In this document: piece after piece, positions 43,737-50,176 of the stretch
Layout: every line of letters starts with the position of its first letter
Numbering within the stretch: position 1 is the stretch's first letter
Assembly: GCF_000024125.1 (NCBI RefSeq)
Contig: NC_013222.1
Coordinates: 372,001-436,000, forward strand
Reading direction: 5' to 3'
Origin: Robiginitalea biformata HTCC2501
GTDB taxonomy: Bacteria > Bacteroidota > Bacteroidia > Flavobacteriales > Flavobacteriaceae
DNA length: 64,000 nucleotides
Program-made: the position numbers and the translations under genes
The notes under the pieces: generated by a model
Seen by the model: only the letters and a program-made list of their open reading frames with translations
Told to the model about the DNA's origin: nothing
Databases searched by the model: none

Positions 43737-44575
43737 TGGTTAGAAATATTTTTATCGCCTTCCTGTGTTGTCTGGCCGTCCCCGTATCCGCTCAGCAATC
43801 GGGACGCAGCATCGACGCCGGTACCTGGCAGCAATTCACCTACGACCTGGGGAGTATTTTCGGGGGCGTTGGATATTCGTATTCCCGTCCACTCTACTGG
43901 GGTGGACAGCAGTGGGGTAATTTTGCGCTCCTGGTCGGGGCAACCGGCGGGGCCTACCTGGCGGATGTACCAGTGTCGGATTATTTTATCGGGATCCGGG
44001 AGGACGTACCCAAATTTATCCGGGATTACGGTTGGGAAATTGGGAGCCCGGCAAACAACTATATGCTGACGGGGGGCGTGTACCTCACCGGCCTCTTCCT
44101 GAAAGATCCTAAACTGCGGCGGACCGGGGTTTTGCTGGTGGCATCGGCCACCTCGGCGGGATTCCTGCAGCAGGTGCTGAAATCTGCTATTGGAAGGGCC
44201 CGCCCTTCGAGCGGCCTCGGGAAGGCTACATTCAGCCCGCTTTGGCCGGGGGACAACGACTTCCACTCCTTTCCATCGGGGCATTCCATCCTGGCCTTTA
44301 CCAATGCCTATGCCATTGCCAAACAGTTCCGCAACCCCTGGCTCAGAGCAGGGATCTATACCGTCGGGCTCGTACCGGGCATATCGCGCCTCTGGGAGGG
44401 GAAACACTGGCTTTCCGACGTGGTTTTCAGCATTGGCATCAGCATTTTCACCGTGGAAGCCATCGATCGCTACCTGGACCGGCGCTACGATGAAAAATAC
44501 GGACAGGATCCCGACCAGGCTCAATGGAACCTCACCTTCGGGCCGGGCACTATCGGGATGCAATACCGGTTCTGA
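43736..44575 (+). CDS. Exported PAP2-family phosphatase
   Basis: A 279-residue PAP2 enzyme with a signal peptide (residues 1-20, ending VPVSAQQ). The three phosphatase motifs are present: KSAIGRARPSSG (motif 1), PSGHSILAF (motif 2, about 187-195) and SRLWEGKHWLSDVV (motif 3). Such proteins dephosphorylate lipid phosphates (undecaprenyl-PP, PgpB/LpxE) or soluble acid phosphates. Several hydrophobic helices lie between the motifs, so it is membrane-embedded or periplasmic. The start is the ATG at 43736, within the stop of the deacetylase gene. Confidence 0.92.
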   Translation: MVRNIFIAFLCCLAVPVSAQQSGRSIDAGTWQQFTYDLGSIFGGVGYSYSRPLYWGGQQWGNFALLVGATGGAYLADVPVSDYFIGIREDVPKFIRDYGWEIGSPANNYMLTGGVYLTGLFLKDPKLRRTGVLLVASATSAGFLQQVLKSAIGRARPSSGLGKATFSPLWPGDNDFHSFPSGHSILAFTNAYAIAKQFRNPWLRAGIYTVGLVPGISRLWEGKHWLSDVVFSIGISIFTVEAIDRYLDRRYDEKYGQDPDQAQWNLTFGPGTIGMQYRF

Positions 44576-44697
44576 CGTTTCAGCTCATTCCGAATACCCG
44601 GAAAAGCTCCTTCCCTATTCCCCGGATCAGATGGACTCCACCCAAAAGAACTATTCCCTGGAGAAAAGGCTATATTGAGGAACCGAATTCCTTTCCC

Positions 44698-44913
44698 ATG
44701 AAAACAATACGTTTCGCCCATCTCGCAATTGCGGCAACCCTTTCCATCCTGTCGGCATGTGGTGAAAAAAAGAAACTGCAGAAAACCCGCCGGGTCCAAC
44801 GCCCGGGCCTGAAAGGCCCGATGCCGCCGCCGGCAAACTCAGCCCGTATTCTGCCGTATTCATCTTCTCCCTGGGCATTCTTGTCAGCAACTTTGCGTTT
44901 AACACACTGCTAA
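44698..44913 (+). CDS. Small lipoprotein frame with A_AAA_AAG slippery site
   Basis: A 71-codon frame begins MKTIRFAHLAIAATLSILSAC, a clean lipoprotein signal with the acylated cysteine at 21, then GEKKKLQKTRR and a low-complexity tail. At the lipobox exit the heptamer A_AAA_AAG (44766-44772) stands in phase for a -1 shift. The -1 frame from there reads ETAENPPGPTPGPERPDAAAGK and then the hydrophobic SPYSAVFIFSLGILVSNFAF, which looks much more protein-like than the zero frame. Either a programmed frameshift or a broken gene is indicated. It is not clearly matched to any family I know. Confidence 0.45.
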   Translation: MKTIRFAHLAIAATLSILSACGEKKKLQKTRRVQRPGLKGPMPPPANSARILPYSSSPWAFLSATLRLTHC

Positions 44914-45010
44914 GGAGTTCCGGGGCGCGCCCCGCGGGGTGACCCCATTATTGAACAGCATGCTGATCCTCTATATACTGGGACTCGCATGTATTGTGCT
45001 TTCCCGGTAG
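44772..45010 (+). pseudogene. Hydrophobic fragments in two other frames, possible gene remnant
   Basis: One frame (codons from 44772 to the TGA at 44940-44942) contains AAGKLSPYSAVFIFSLGIL and VSNFAFNTLLRSSG. A second frame (44939-45010) contains TPLLNSMLILYILGLACIVL and then a TAG. Both are membrane-helix-like and neither has its own start. They could be two helices of one former membrane protein separated by frameshifts. This explains part of the 480-base gap between the PAP2 and ferritin genes. Confidence 0.35.
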
Positions 45011-45032
45011 CGGGCTTCTCTGAAACAGTTTG

Positions 45033-45040
45033 TATCTTTA
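45033..45040 (+). promoter_or_regulatory. Probable promoter box TATCTTTA before ferritin
   Basis: TATCTTTA matches TAnnTTTG except the last base and ends 15 bases before the ATG at 45056. Confidence 0.4.
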
Positions 45041-45055
45041 TAAAAAACCGCAAAC

Positions 45056-45574
45056 ATGTTAAAAAAGAACGTAGAAACTGCCCTGAACGGACAGATCCGC
45101 GTAGAGGCACAATCCTCCCAGATCTACCTGTCCATGGCCTCATGGGCAGAGGTAAAAGGGCTGGAAGGCATCTCCCAATTCCTTTACAAACATTCCGACG
45201 AGGAACGGATGCATATGCTAAAACTTGTACGATACGTCAATGAACGGGGCGGACATGCCGTGGTTTCCGAGCTGGATGCTCCTGAAACCGATTTCGGGTC
45301 GTTCCAAAACCTGTTCAAAATGCTTTATGAACACGAAATTTACGTGTCGGAATGTATCAACGACCTGGTCCATGTGACCCTGGAGGAGAAGGATTACGCC
45401 ACCCATAACTTCCTCCAATGGTACGTGGCAGAGCAAATCGAAGAAGAAGCCCTTGCCCGGACCATCCTCGACAAGATCAACCTGATCGGCAATGACAAAG
45501 GCGGGCTTTACCTGTTTGACAGGGATATAAAGCAAATAAGCGCGGATAGCGCAGCCAGCGGGGAAACCGCCTGA
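45056..45574 (+). CDS. ftnA: Ferritin
   Basis: A 172-residue FtnA-type bacterial ferritin, the iron-storage 24-mer. Ferroxidase-centre residues are visible: E17 in RVEAQSSQIYLSM, E50 and H53 in EERMHMLKLV, E94 in YEHEIYVSE, and Q/E in VAEQIEEEA near 127. It has four-helix-bundle spacing and the C-terminal tail of FtnA, not of haem-bearing bacterioferritin. It stores Fe(III) and limits iron-driven oxidation. It is transcribed alone, with the cysteine-rich gene next. Confidence 0.96.
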   Translation: MLKKNVETALNGQIRVEAQSSQIYLSMASWAEVKGLEGISQFLYKHSDEERMHMLKLVRYVNERGGHAVVSELDAPETDFGSFQNLFKMLYEHEIYVSECINDLVHVTLEEKDYATHNFLQWYVAEQIEEEALARTILDKINLIGNDKGGLYLFDRDIKQISADSAASGETA

Positions 45575-45613
45575 CACCCTGCCACAACCCTATTTAGAAC
45601 GAATAAAAATTAC

Positions 45614-45621
45614 TACTTTTG
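45614..45621 (+). promoter_or_regulatory. Promoter box TACTTTTG before the cysteine/lysine-rich gene
   Basis: Exact TAnnTTTG match, 43 bases before the ATG at 45665. Confidence 0.55.
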
Positions 45622-45664
45622 AAGGCAGCCTGTCATTCCGATGGGTTTACGGTCTGTTGCCTGA

Positions 45665-45886
45665 ATGGGAAAGAAAAAGAAAAAAAAGAAATGTGCTGCC
45701 GAACTCCTGCTTCTGCGGGAGCAGCGCCTGCAGGAAATCCTCCGGACGGGATGTGCCCCCGAGGGCTGTAAATCCAAGTGCTGTAAGAAGTTTAAGAAAG
45801 GAGAGCACAAGCGGTGTCGCAAGTGCCCGTGCAAGGATTTATTGAAGCTGGCCCGGTCTAACCCCGGTTTTCAACAGGTGGCTTAA
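45665..45886 (+). CDS. Small lysine- and cysteine-rich protein
   Basis: A 73-residue protein. It begins MGKKKKKKKC (seven lysines in a row), then a helix (AELLLLREQRLQEIL) and a cysteine-rich C-terminal part with eight cysteines in all (10, 30, 35, 39, 40, 51, 54, 56): GCAPEGCKSKCCKKFKKGEH and RCRKCPCKD. The tail pattern 'CCKKFKKGEH..C.KCPC' recalls small hypothetical proteins in Flavobacteriia that I have seen without any function. The cysteines suggest a zinc or iron-sulphur site; the basic run suggests nucleic-acid or acidic-protein binding. The coding region has its own exact promoter box. Confidence 0.75.
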   Translation: MGKKKKKKKCAAELLLLREQRLQEILRTGCAPEGCKSKCCKKFKKGEHKRCRKCPCKDLLKLARSNPGFQQVA

Positions 45887-45908
45887 CCGGTTGCCGGCTG
45901 TACTCGCC

Positions 45909-45941
45909 GGCCTTCGGGCCAAACGACCTTCGGGCCAAACG
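45909..45941. repeat. 16-bp direct repeat with a UUCG hairpin
   Basis: CCTTCGGGCCAAACG occurs at 45911-45925 and 45927-45941, one base apart. The first copy, with the two bases before it, forms GGCC-TTCG-GGCC (45909-45920), a stable UUCG tetraloop hairpin. Lying 23 bases after the stop at 45886, it may act as a weak terminator or processing site. Confidence 0.6.
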
Positions 45942-45947
45942 GAATGC

Positions 45948-46427
45948 CTATTCAGGCCCGGCGGCAATCAAGCCGCCCCCCGAATCCAGGGACCCGAACA
46001 TCCAGGAATCCCCGTTGGAATCCGAACCCATTTGCAAATAGAACGAAGCCTGTAGATAGTAGTAATCCCCGTGCAAGCAGGAAGGGCCACAGCTTTGCTG
46101 ATGGGAGGAATACACATCCCTTTTCGCCTGGATGTACACTTTGTAGGCAGCCAGGTTTTGCCTGTATAACTCGCGTTCAAAAGCCCGTTGGTCCGTCCAG
46201 AAATCCATTTCCTCCTTGCCTCCCTCCAACTGCAGTTGTTGTTCATAGGCCGCATCCGTTTGTGCCTGCCGAACGAAAAACGCCGGATTGGGAAGCCCCG
46301 GGGTGGTTTCCCGAATTTGCTCCGTACCGGATTGGGCAAAACCCGTATGTTTCGCCACCGGTTGTGCCAGTGCCCCTGAACAGCTGATCAGGGCAGCAAA
46401 CAACCAATATGTGGCTTTAGAGGACAT
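45948..46427 (-). CDS. Exported hypothetical protein
   Basis: A 159-residue protein with a signal peptide (residues 1-21, LISCSGALAQPV). The mature part is mostly helical and glutamine-rich (QAQTDAAYEQQLQLEGGKEE, ERELYRQNLAAYKVYIQAKR), with one CGPSC pair (C113-like, about 111-117) and a C-terminal region rich in Gly/Ser. No family is recognised. The stop of the gene faces the cysteine-rich gene across a short gap holding the repeat. It may be a small periplasmic or surface protein of unknown function. Confidence 0.6.
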   Translation of the reverse strand: MSSKATYWLFAALISCSGALAQPVAKHTGFAQSGTEQIRETTPGLPNPAFFVRQAQTDAAYEQQLQLEGGKEEMDFWTDQRAFERELYRQNLAAYKVYIQAKRDVYSSHQQSCGPSCLHGDYYYLQASFYLQMGSDSNGDSWMFGSLDSGGGLIAAGPE

Positions 46428-46544
46428 GAGCGGGTGCTTCTATTATATTGGACGATCCAACCATCCAGAAGTTACCGAAACACCCGCTTTTTTCCTAAGA
46501 AATGAGGCAATACGCCCCTTTTCTCGTTCAATTGCGGTAAAATA

Positions 46545-46877
46545 CTACTTCCCCAGTAGCAGGAGTTCCGAACACCGCACCTCCGTCACGTATTTCCGCT
46601 GGCCTTCCTCGGTATCGTAATGCCGGTGTATGAGTTTGCCCTCCACCGCCACTTCTTTACCCTTGTTCAGGTAACTTTCCACAATATCCGCAATTTTACC
46701 CCAGGCTACTACCTGGTGCCATTGGGTGTCCGTTACTTTTTCGCCTTGCGCATTTTTGTAGATTTCATTGGTTGCCAGGGAGAACCGGGCCATTTTCCCG
46801 CCTCCGTCCAGCACGGTAACCTCCGGGTCCTGGCCGAGGTTTCCGATTAGTTGTACTTTGTTCCTTAGGGCATTCAT
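46545..46877 (-). CDS. ssb: Short single-stranded DNA-binding protein
   Basis: A 110-residue OB-fold SSB. It starts MNALRNKVQLIGNLGQDPEV and has MARFSLATNEIYKNAQGEKV, TQWHQVVAWGKIADIVESYL and GKLIHRHYDTEEGQRKYVTE, the family core. The acidic C-terminal tip (DDDIPF-like) used to recruit partners is absent: the protein ends ELLLLGK. It is therefore likely an accessory SSB, with a full-length SSB elsewhere. An exact promoter box lies upstream on the minus strand and tandem 10-bp repeats follow beyond it. Confidence 0.93.
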   Translation of the reverse strand: MNALRNKVQLIGNLGQDPEVTVLDGGGKMARFSLATNEIYKNAQGEKVTDTQWHQVVAWGKIADIVESYLNKGKEVAVEGKLIHRHYDTEEGQRKYVTEVRCSELLLLGK

Positions 46878-46931
46878 AGTGTTGTTAGGTATTTGTTAAA
46901 CATCGCTCCGGGTATTCGCCCCCCGAAAAAA

Positions 46932-46939
46932 CAAACATA
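46932..46939 (-). promoter_or_regulatory. Promoter box TATGTTTG for ssb
   Basis: Exact TAnnTTTG match on the minus strand, 54 bases before the ssb ATG at 46877. Confidence 0.55.
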
Positions 46940-46973
46940 ATCCCGGATCCAGCCCAAAATCGGTAGTTACGCA

Positions 46974-47030
46974 TTTATACCCGCGTCCACCCGTTTATAC
47001 CCGTTTATACCCGTTTGCTACCTGTTTGCA
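46974..47030. repeat. 10-bp tandem direct repeats (TTTATACCCG)
   Basis: TTTATACCCG occurs at 46974-46983, 46994-47003 and 47004-47013, with the related CCGTTTGCTA and CCTGTTTGCA following at the same 10-base phase (47011-47030). This is an iteron-like array in the 243-base region between ssb and the M28 peptidase gene. One turn of helix between repeats would place bound proteins on one face of the DNA. Confidence 0.75.
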
Positions 47031-47035
47031 AACAG
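47022..47035. promoter_or_regulatory. Perfect 14-bp palindrome CTGTTTGCAAACAG
   Basis: A perfect inverted repeat directly after the 10-bp repeat array and 86 bases before the M28 peptidase ATG. It may be an operator for a dimeric regulator; no regulator gene is adjacent. Confidence 0.5.
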
Positions 47036-47120
47036 CTGACCCTTCCCCGGCCGGGTAAGCCGCGAAATCAGAGGGATAATTCTTATATTTCCTGAATACG
47101 AAACCGAGAACCGACCCATT

Positions 47121-48689
47121 ATGAGAAATCATCCCATCCTGTTACTTCTCTGCCTCTTCGTCCTGGCCTCCGGGACGGCCCAGGAAACAGCCGCGGAACA
47201 GCAAACAGCCGCACTCGTTGCCCAAATCGAAAAGGAGGCAGTCGAAAATTCCCAACTGGAAACCCTTGCGCACCAGCTGATGGACGTCATCGGGCCGCGC
47301 CTGGTAGGCACCCCGCAAATGAATAAAGCACACGAATGGGCCGTAGCCACGTTTAAGGAATGGGGCATCCCGGCCGAAAACGAACAATGGGGTACCTGGC
47401 GGGGCTGGGAGCGGGGTATCTGCCACATCGACCTGCTGGAACCGCGGGTGGTAAGCCTCCACGGAAGGCAACTCGCCTGGAGCCCTTCAACTCCCGCCAA
47501 AGGCATTACGGCCGATTTGATCACCCTGCCCGAAGTGGCAGATTCCCTGGCATTTGCCCGCTGGCTCCCGGAAGTAAAGGGCAAATGGGTCCTGGTTTCC
47601 ATGCCGGAACCCACGGGCCGGCCCGATTATAACTGGGAGGAATGGGCAACGGAAGCCTCCTTTGAAAAAATGAAAAGCGATCGGGAGGCCCAAACAAAGG
47701 CCTGGCGACAAAACCTGAGGAATACCGGCTATTCCTCCCGGTCTATCAACCAGGCCCTGGAAGCCGCAGGGGCTGCAGGCATTGTCCAGTCGCGCTGGTC
47801 GGGGGCCTTCGGGGCCAACAAAATATTCAGTGCCAACACGGAGGAAATACCCGTGATTGACCTCTCCCTGGAAGACTACGGCATGCTCTACCGGATGGCC
47901 GAGAACGGGGATGGCCCGCGCCTCCGCGTGGTGGCCGAGTCCCGCGAATTGGGGCGTGTGCCCACTTTTAATACGGTGGCAACCATCCGGGGAACCGAAT
48001 TGCCGGACGAGTACATTGTGCTATCGGCGCACTTCGATTCCTGGGACGGGGGAACAGGTGCTACCGACAACGGCACCGGGACGCTGACGATGATGGAGGC
48101 GGCCCGGATCCTGAAAAAGGTATACCCGAACCCGAAGCGAACGATCATCGTCGGGCTCTGGGGGAGTGAGGAACAAGGGTTAAACGGCTCCCGGGCGTAT
48201 GTTGAGGACCACCCGGAGGTGGTCTCCGGCCTGCAGGCGCTCTTTAACCAGGACAACGGCACGGGCCGCGTGGTAAATATTTCCGGGCAGGGATTCCTGC
48301 ACGCCTACGAATATCTGGGCCGCTGGCTGGAAGCCGTGCCGGACCACGTGACGGAGCACATCGAAACCCAATTCCCCGGCAACCCGGGACGGGGCGGATC
48401 GGATTACGCCTCTTTCGTCGCCATGGGGGCGCCGGCCTTTTCCCTGAGTTCCCTGAGTTGGAGTTACTGGAACTACACCTGGCACACCAACCTGGACACC
48501 TATGACAAAATCGTATTTGACGACGTGCGCAACAATGCCATCCTGACCGCGGTACTCGCATATATGGCCAGCGAAGACCCGGAGCGGACCTCCCGGGAGA
48601 AGGCGGTCCTTTCCGTCAACCCCCGTACCGGGGAGCAGCGGGAATGGCCCGAACCCCGGTCGCCCAACCGGGAAGGAGGGCAGGACTGA
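47121..48689 (+). CDS. Exported M28-family zinc aminopeptidase
   Basis: A 522-residue exported peptidase with signal peptide (residues 1-20, ending ASGTAQE). The M28 catalytic core has zinc ligands in SAHFDSWDGGTGATDNGTG (H and D) and the catalytic/zinc glutamates in WGSEEQGLNGSRAYVEDHP; the last ligand histidine is likely in WNYTWHTNLDTYDK. Such enzymes remove N-terminal amino acids from peptides in the periplasm or outside. It is the first of an exported-enzyme run (followed by a serine hydrolase and a BNR protein). Confidence 0.93.
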   Translation: MRNHPILLLLCLFVLASGTAQETAAEQQTAALVAQIEKEAVENSQLETLAHQLMDVIGPRLVGTPQMNKAHEWAVATFKEWGIPAENEQWGTWRGWERGICHIDLLEPRVVSLHGRQLAWSPSTPAKGITADLITLPEVADSLAFARWLPEVKGKWVLVSMPEPTGRPDYNWEEWATEASFEKMKSDREAQTKAWRQNLRNTGYSSRSINQALEAAGAAGIVQSRWSGAFGANKIFSANTEEIPVIDLSLEDYGMLYRMAENGDGPRLRVVAESRELGRVPTFNTVATIRGTELPDEYIVLSAHFDSWDGGTGATDNGTGTLTMMEAARILKKVYPNPKRTIIVGLWGSEEQGLNGSRAYVEDHPEVVSGLQALFNQDNGTGRVVNISGQGFLHAYEYLGRWLEAVPDHVTEHIETQFPGNPGRGGSDYASFVAMGAPAFSLSSLSWSYWNYTWHTNLDTYDKIVFDDVRNNAILTAVLAYMASEDPERTSREKAVLSVNPRTGEQREWPEPRSPNREGGQD

Positions 48690-48770
48690 CCCGGTCGGAG
48701 GCCCTATCTGCCACCTGACTGCGCCGAATCGCATCCGCAAACCAAGACAACCACACCAAAAACAGACCTT

Positions 48771-50081
48771 ATGAAAAATACCATCTGCCTTCTGCTCCTC
48801 CTGGCCCTTGCGGTGGGATGCCGGCAGGACCCGCAGCCCGTCACACAGACTGAAGGAACTACCGAAAACCTGGTCATGGCCGACCCAACCGGCCAGGGCA
48901 TGTCAGACGAGCGCCTGGACCGCATCGATTCCATGCTGCATCACGCCATCGCCGGGGACCAGATTCCCGGTGCGGTGGCCCTGGTAGCCCGGAATGGAAA
49001 AATCGTGTTGCACAAGGCGTACGGCCTGGCAAATGTCCGGGACAGCCTGCCTTTCCGCCCGGACGGGATTTTCCGGATCGCTTCCCAAACCAAGGCCATT
49101 ACCGCAACCGCGGTGATGATGCTCTGGGAAGAAGGCCGTTTCCGGTTGGATGACCCCATTGCCGATTACATCCCTGAGTTTGCCGATACCGGTGTCCTGG
49201 ATACATTCCGCGAAGCGGACAGCAGTTTTACAACCACCCCCCTGGAAACCCCGATTACCATCCGGCACCTGCTTACGCACACCTCCGGGATCGGTTACGG
49301 GATGATCGACGGGGACCCCCGGTTCCGGAAGGCTTATGCCAAAGCCGGGATTGTCGATGCATTTACGGCCCGCCCGGTGACCCTTGCCGAAAACATCCCC
49401 AAACTCGCCCGCATGCCCCTCCACCACGAGCCCGGGGAGGGCTGGACCTACAGCGAAGGCCTGGACGTGCTCGGGTACTTTGTGGAATTGGTGTCCGGCA
49501 AGCCCTTTGACGCCTTCCTCAAGGAACGGATTTTCGACCCCCTGGGCATGGCGGATACCTGGTTCTACCTTCCGGAAGACCGCGCTGAGAGGCTGGTTCC
49601 CGTGCAATATTGGGACCCGGACGACGGGGATTGGAGGCCCTTCACCACGGATGTATTTGACATCGATTACCCGAAACAGGGCGCCCGCACCTACTTTGCA
49701 GGCGGTGCCGGCCTATCCAGTACAGCCATTGATTATGCGGCCTTCCTGCAGATGTACCTCAACGGGGGGGAATACAACGGACAGCGGCTCCTGAGCCGGA
49801 CAACTATTGAAACCATGATGGCCAACCAGATCGGCGATCTCTGGTCCGGCGGCCCGAAGGATTACGGCCTGGCCTTTGCCATCGTGAACCCGGACGGCGT
49901 GGCACAGGGGGGCGAAGGCGGAATCGGCACCTTTGATTGGGGCGGCTATTTCAACACCCAGTATTTTGCCGACCCCGGGGAGCAGCTGATCGGGATCCTT
50001 ATGAAGCAAACCCAGGGTGCTGGCAAGGACGAAACCGGATGGAAATTCCGACAGATGGTCTTCGCCGCCATCGACGACTGA
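48771..50081 (+). CDS. Class C beta-lactamase-like serine hydrolase, lipoprotein
   Basis: A 436-residue protein with lipoprotein signal (LLALAVGC, acylated cysteine about 17). The serine-hydrolase SxxK motif is in FRIASQTKAITATAVMML, the YxN-type motif in EGWTYSEGLDVLGYF, and a later HxG-type stretch near GGIGTFDWGGYFN replaces the classical KTG. This fits penicillin-binding-protein-like esterases/peptidases (family S12). It should act on D-amino-acid peptides or esters at the periplasm. It is separated by 81 bases from the M28 gene and 95 from the BNR gene. Confidence 0.93.
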   Translation: MKNTICLLLLLALAVGCRQDPQPVTQTEGTTENLVMADPTGQGMSDERLDRIDSMLHHAIAGDQIPGAVALVARNGKIVLHKAYGLANVRDSLPFRPDGIFRIASQTKAITATAVMMLWEEGRFRLDDPIADYIPEFADTGVLDTFREADSSFTTTPLETPITIRHLLTHTSGIGYGMIDGDPRFRKAYAKAGIVDAFTARPVTLAENIPKLARMPLHHEPGEGWTYSEGLDVLGYFVELVSGKPFDAFLKERIFDPLGMADTWFYLPEDRAERLVPVQYWDPDDGDWRPFTTDVFDIDYPKQGARTYFAGGAGLSSTAIDYAAFLQMYLNGGEYNGQRLLSRTTIETMMANQIGDLWSGGPKDYGLAFAIVNPDGVAQGGEGGIGTFDWGGYFNTQYFADPGEQLIGILMKQTQGAGKDETGWKFRQMVFAAIDD

Positions 50082-50176
50082 TGGTGCGATAACCCTTCCC
50101 GGGAGACCCGCCATAGCGGGCGCCCGCGGATATAACCGAAAATCAAAATTTCCTGAGCTTTAATCAACCTGTATCG

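Noticed and set aside
46971..47035. The 10-bp repeat array as a CRISPR fragment
   Set aside because: Units are 10 bases and directly adjacent with no unique spacers; no cas gene is nearby.
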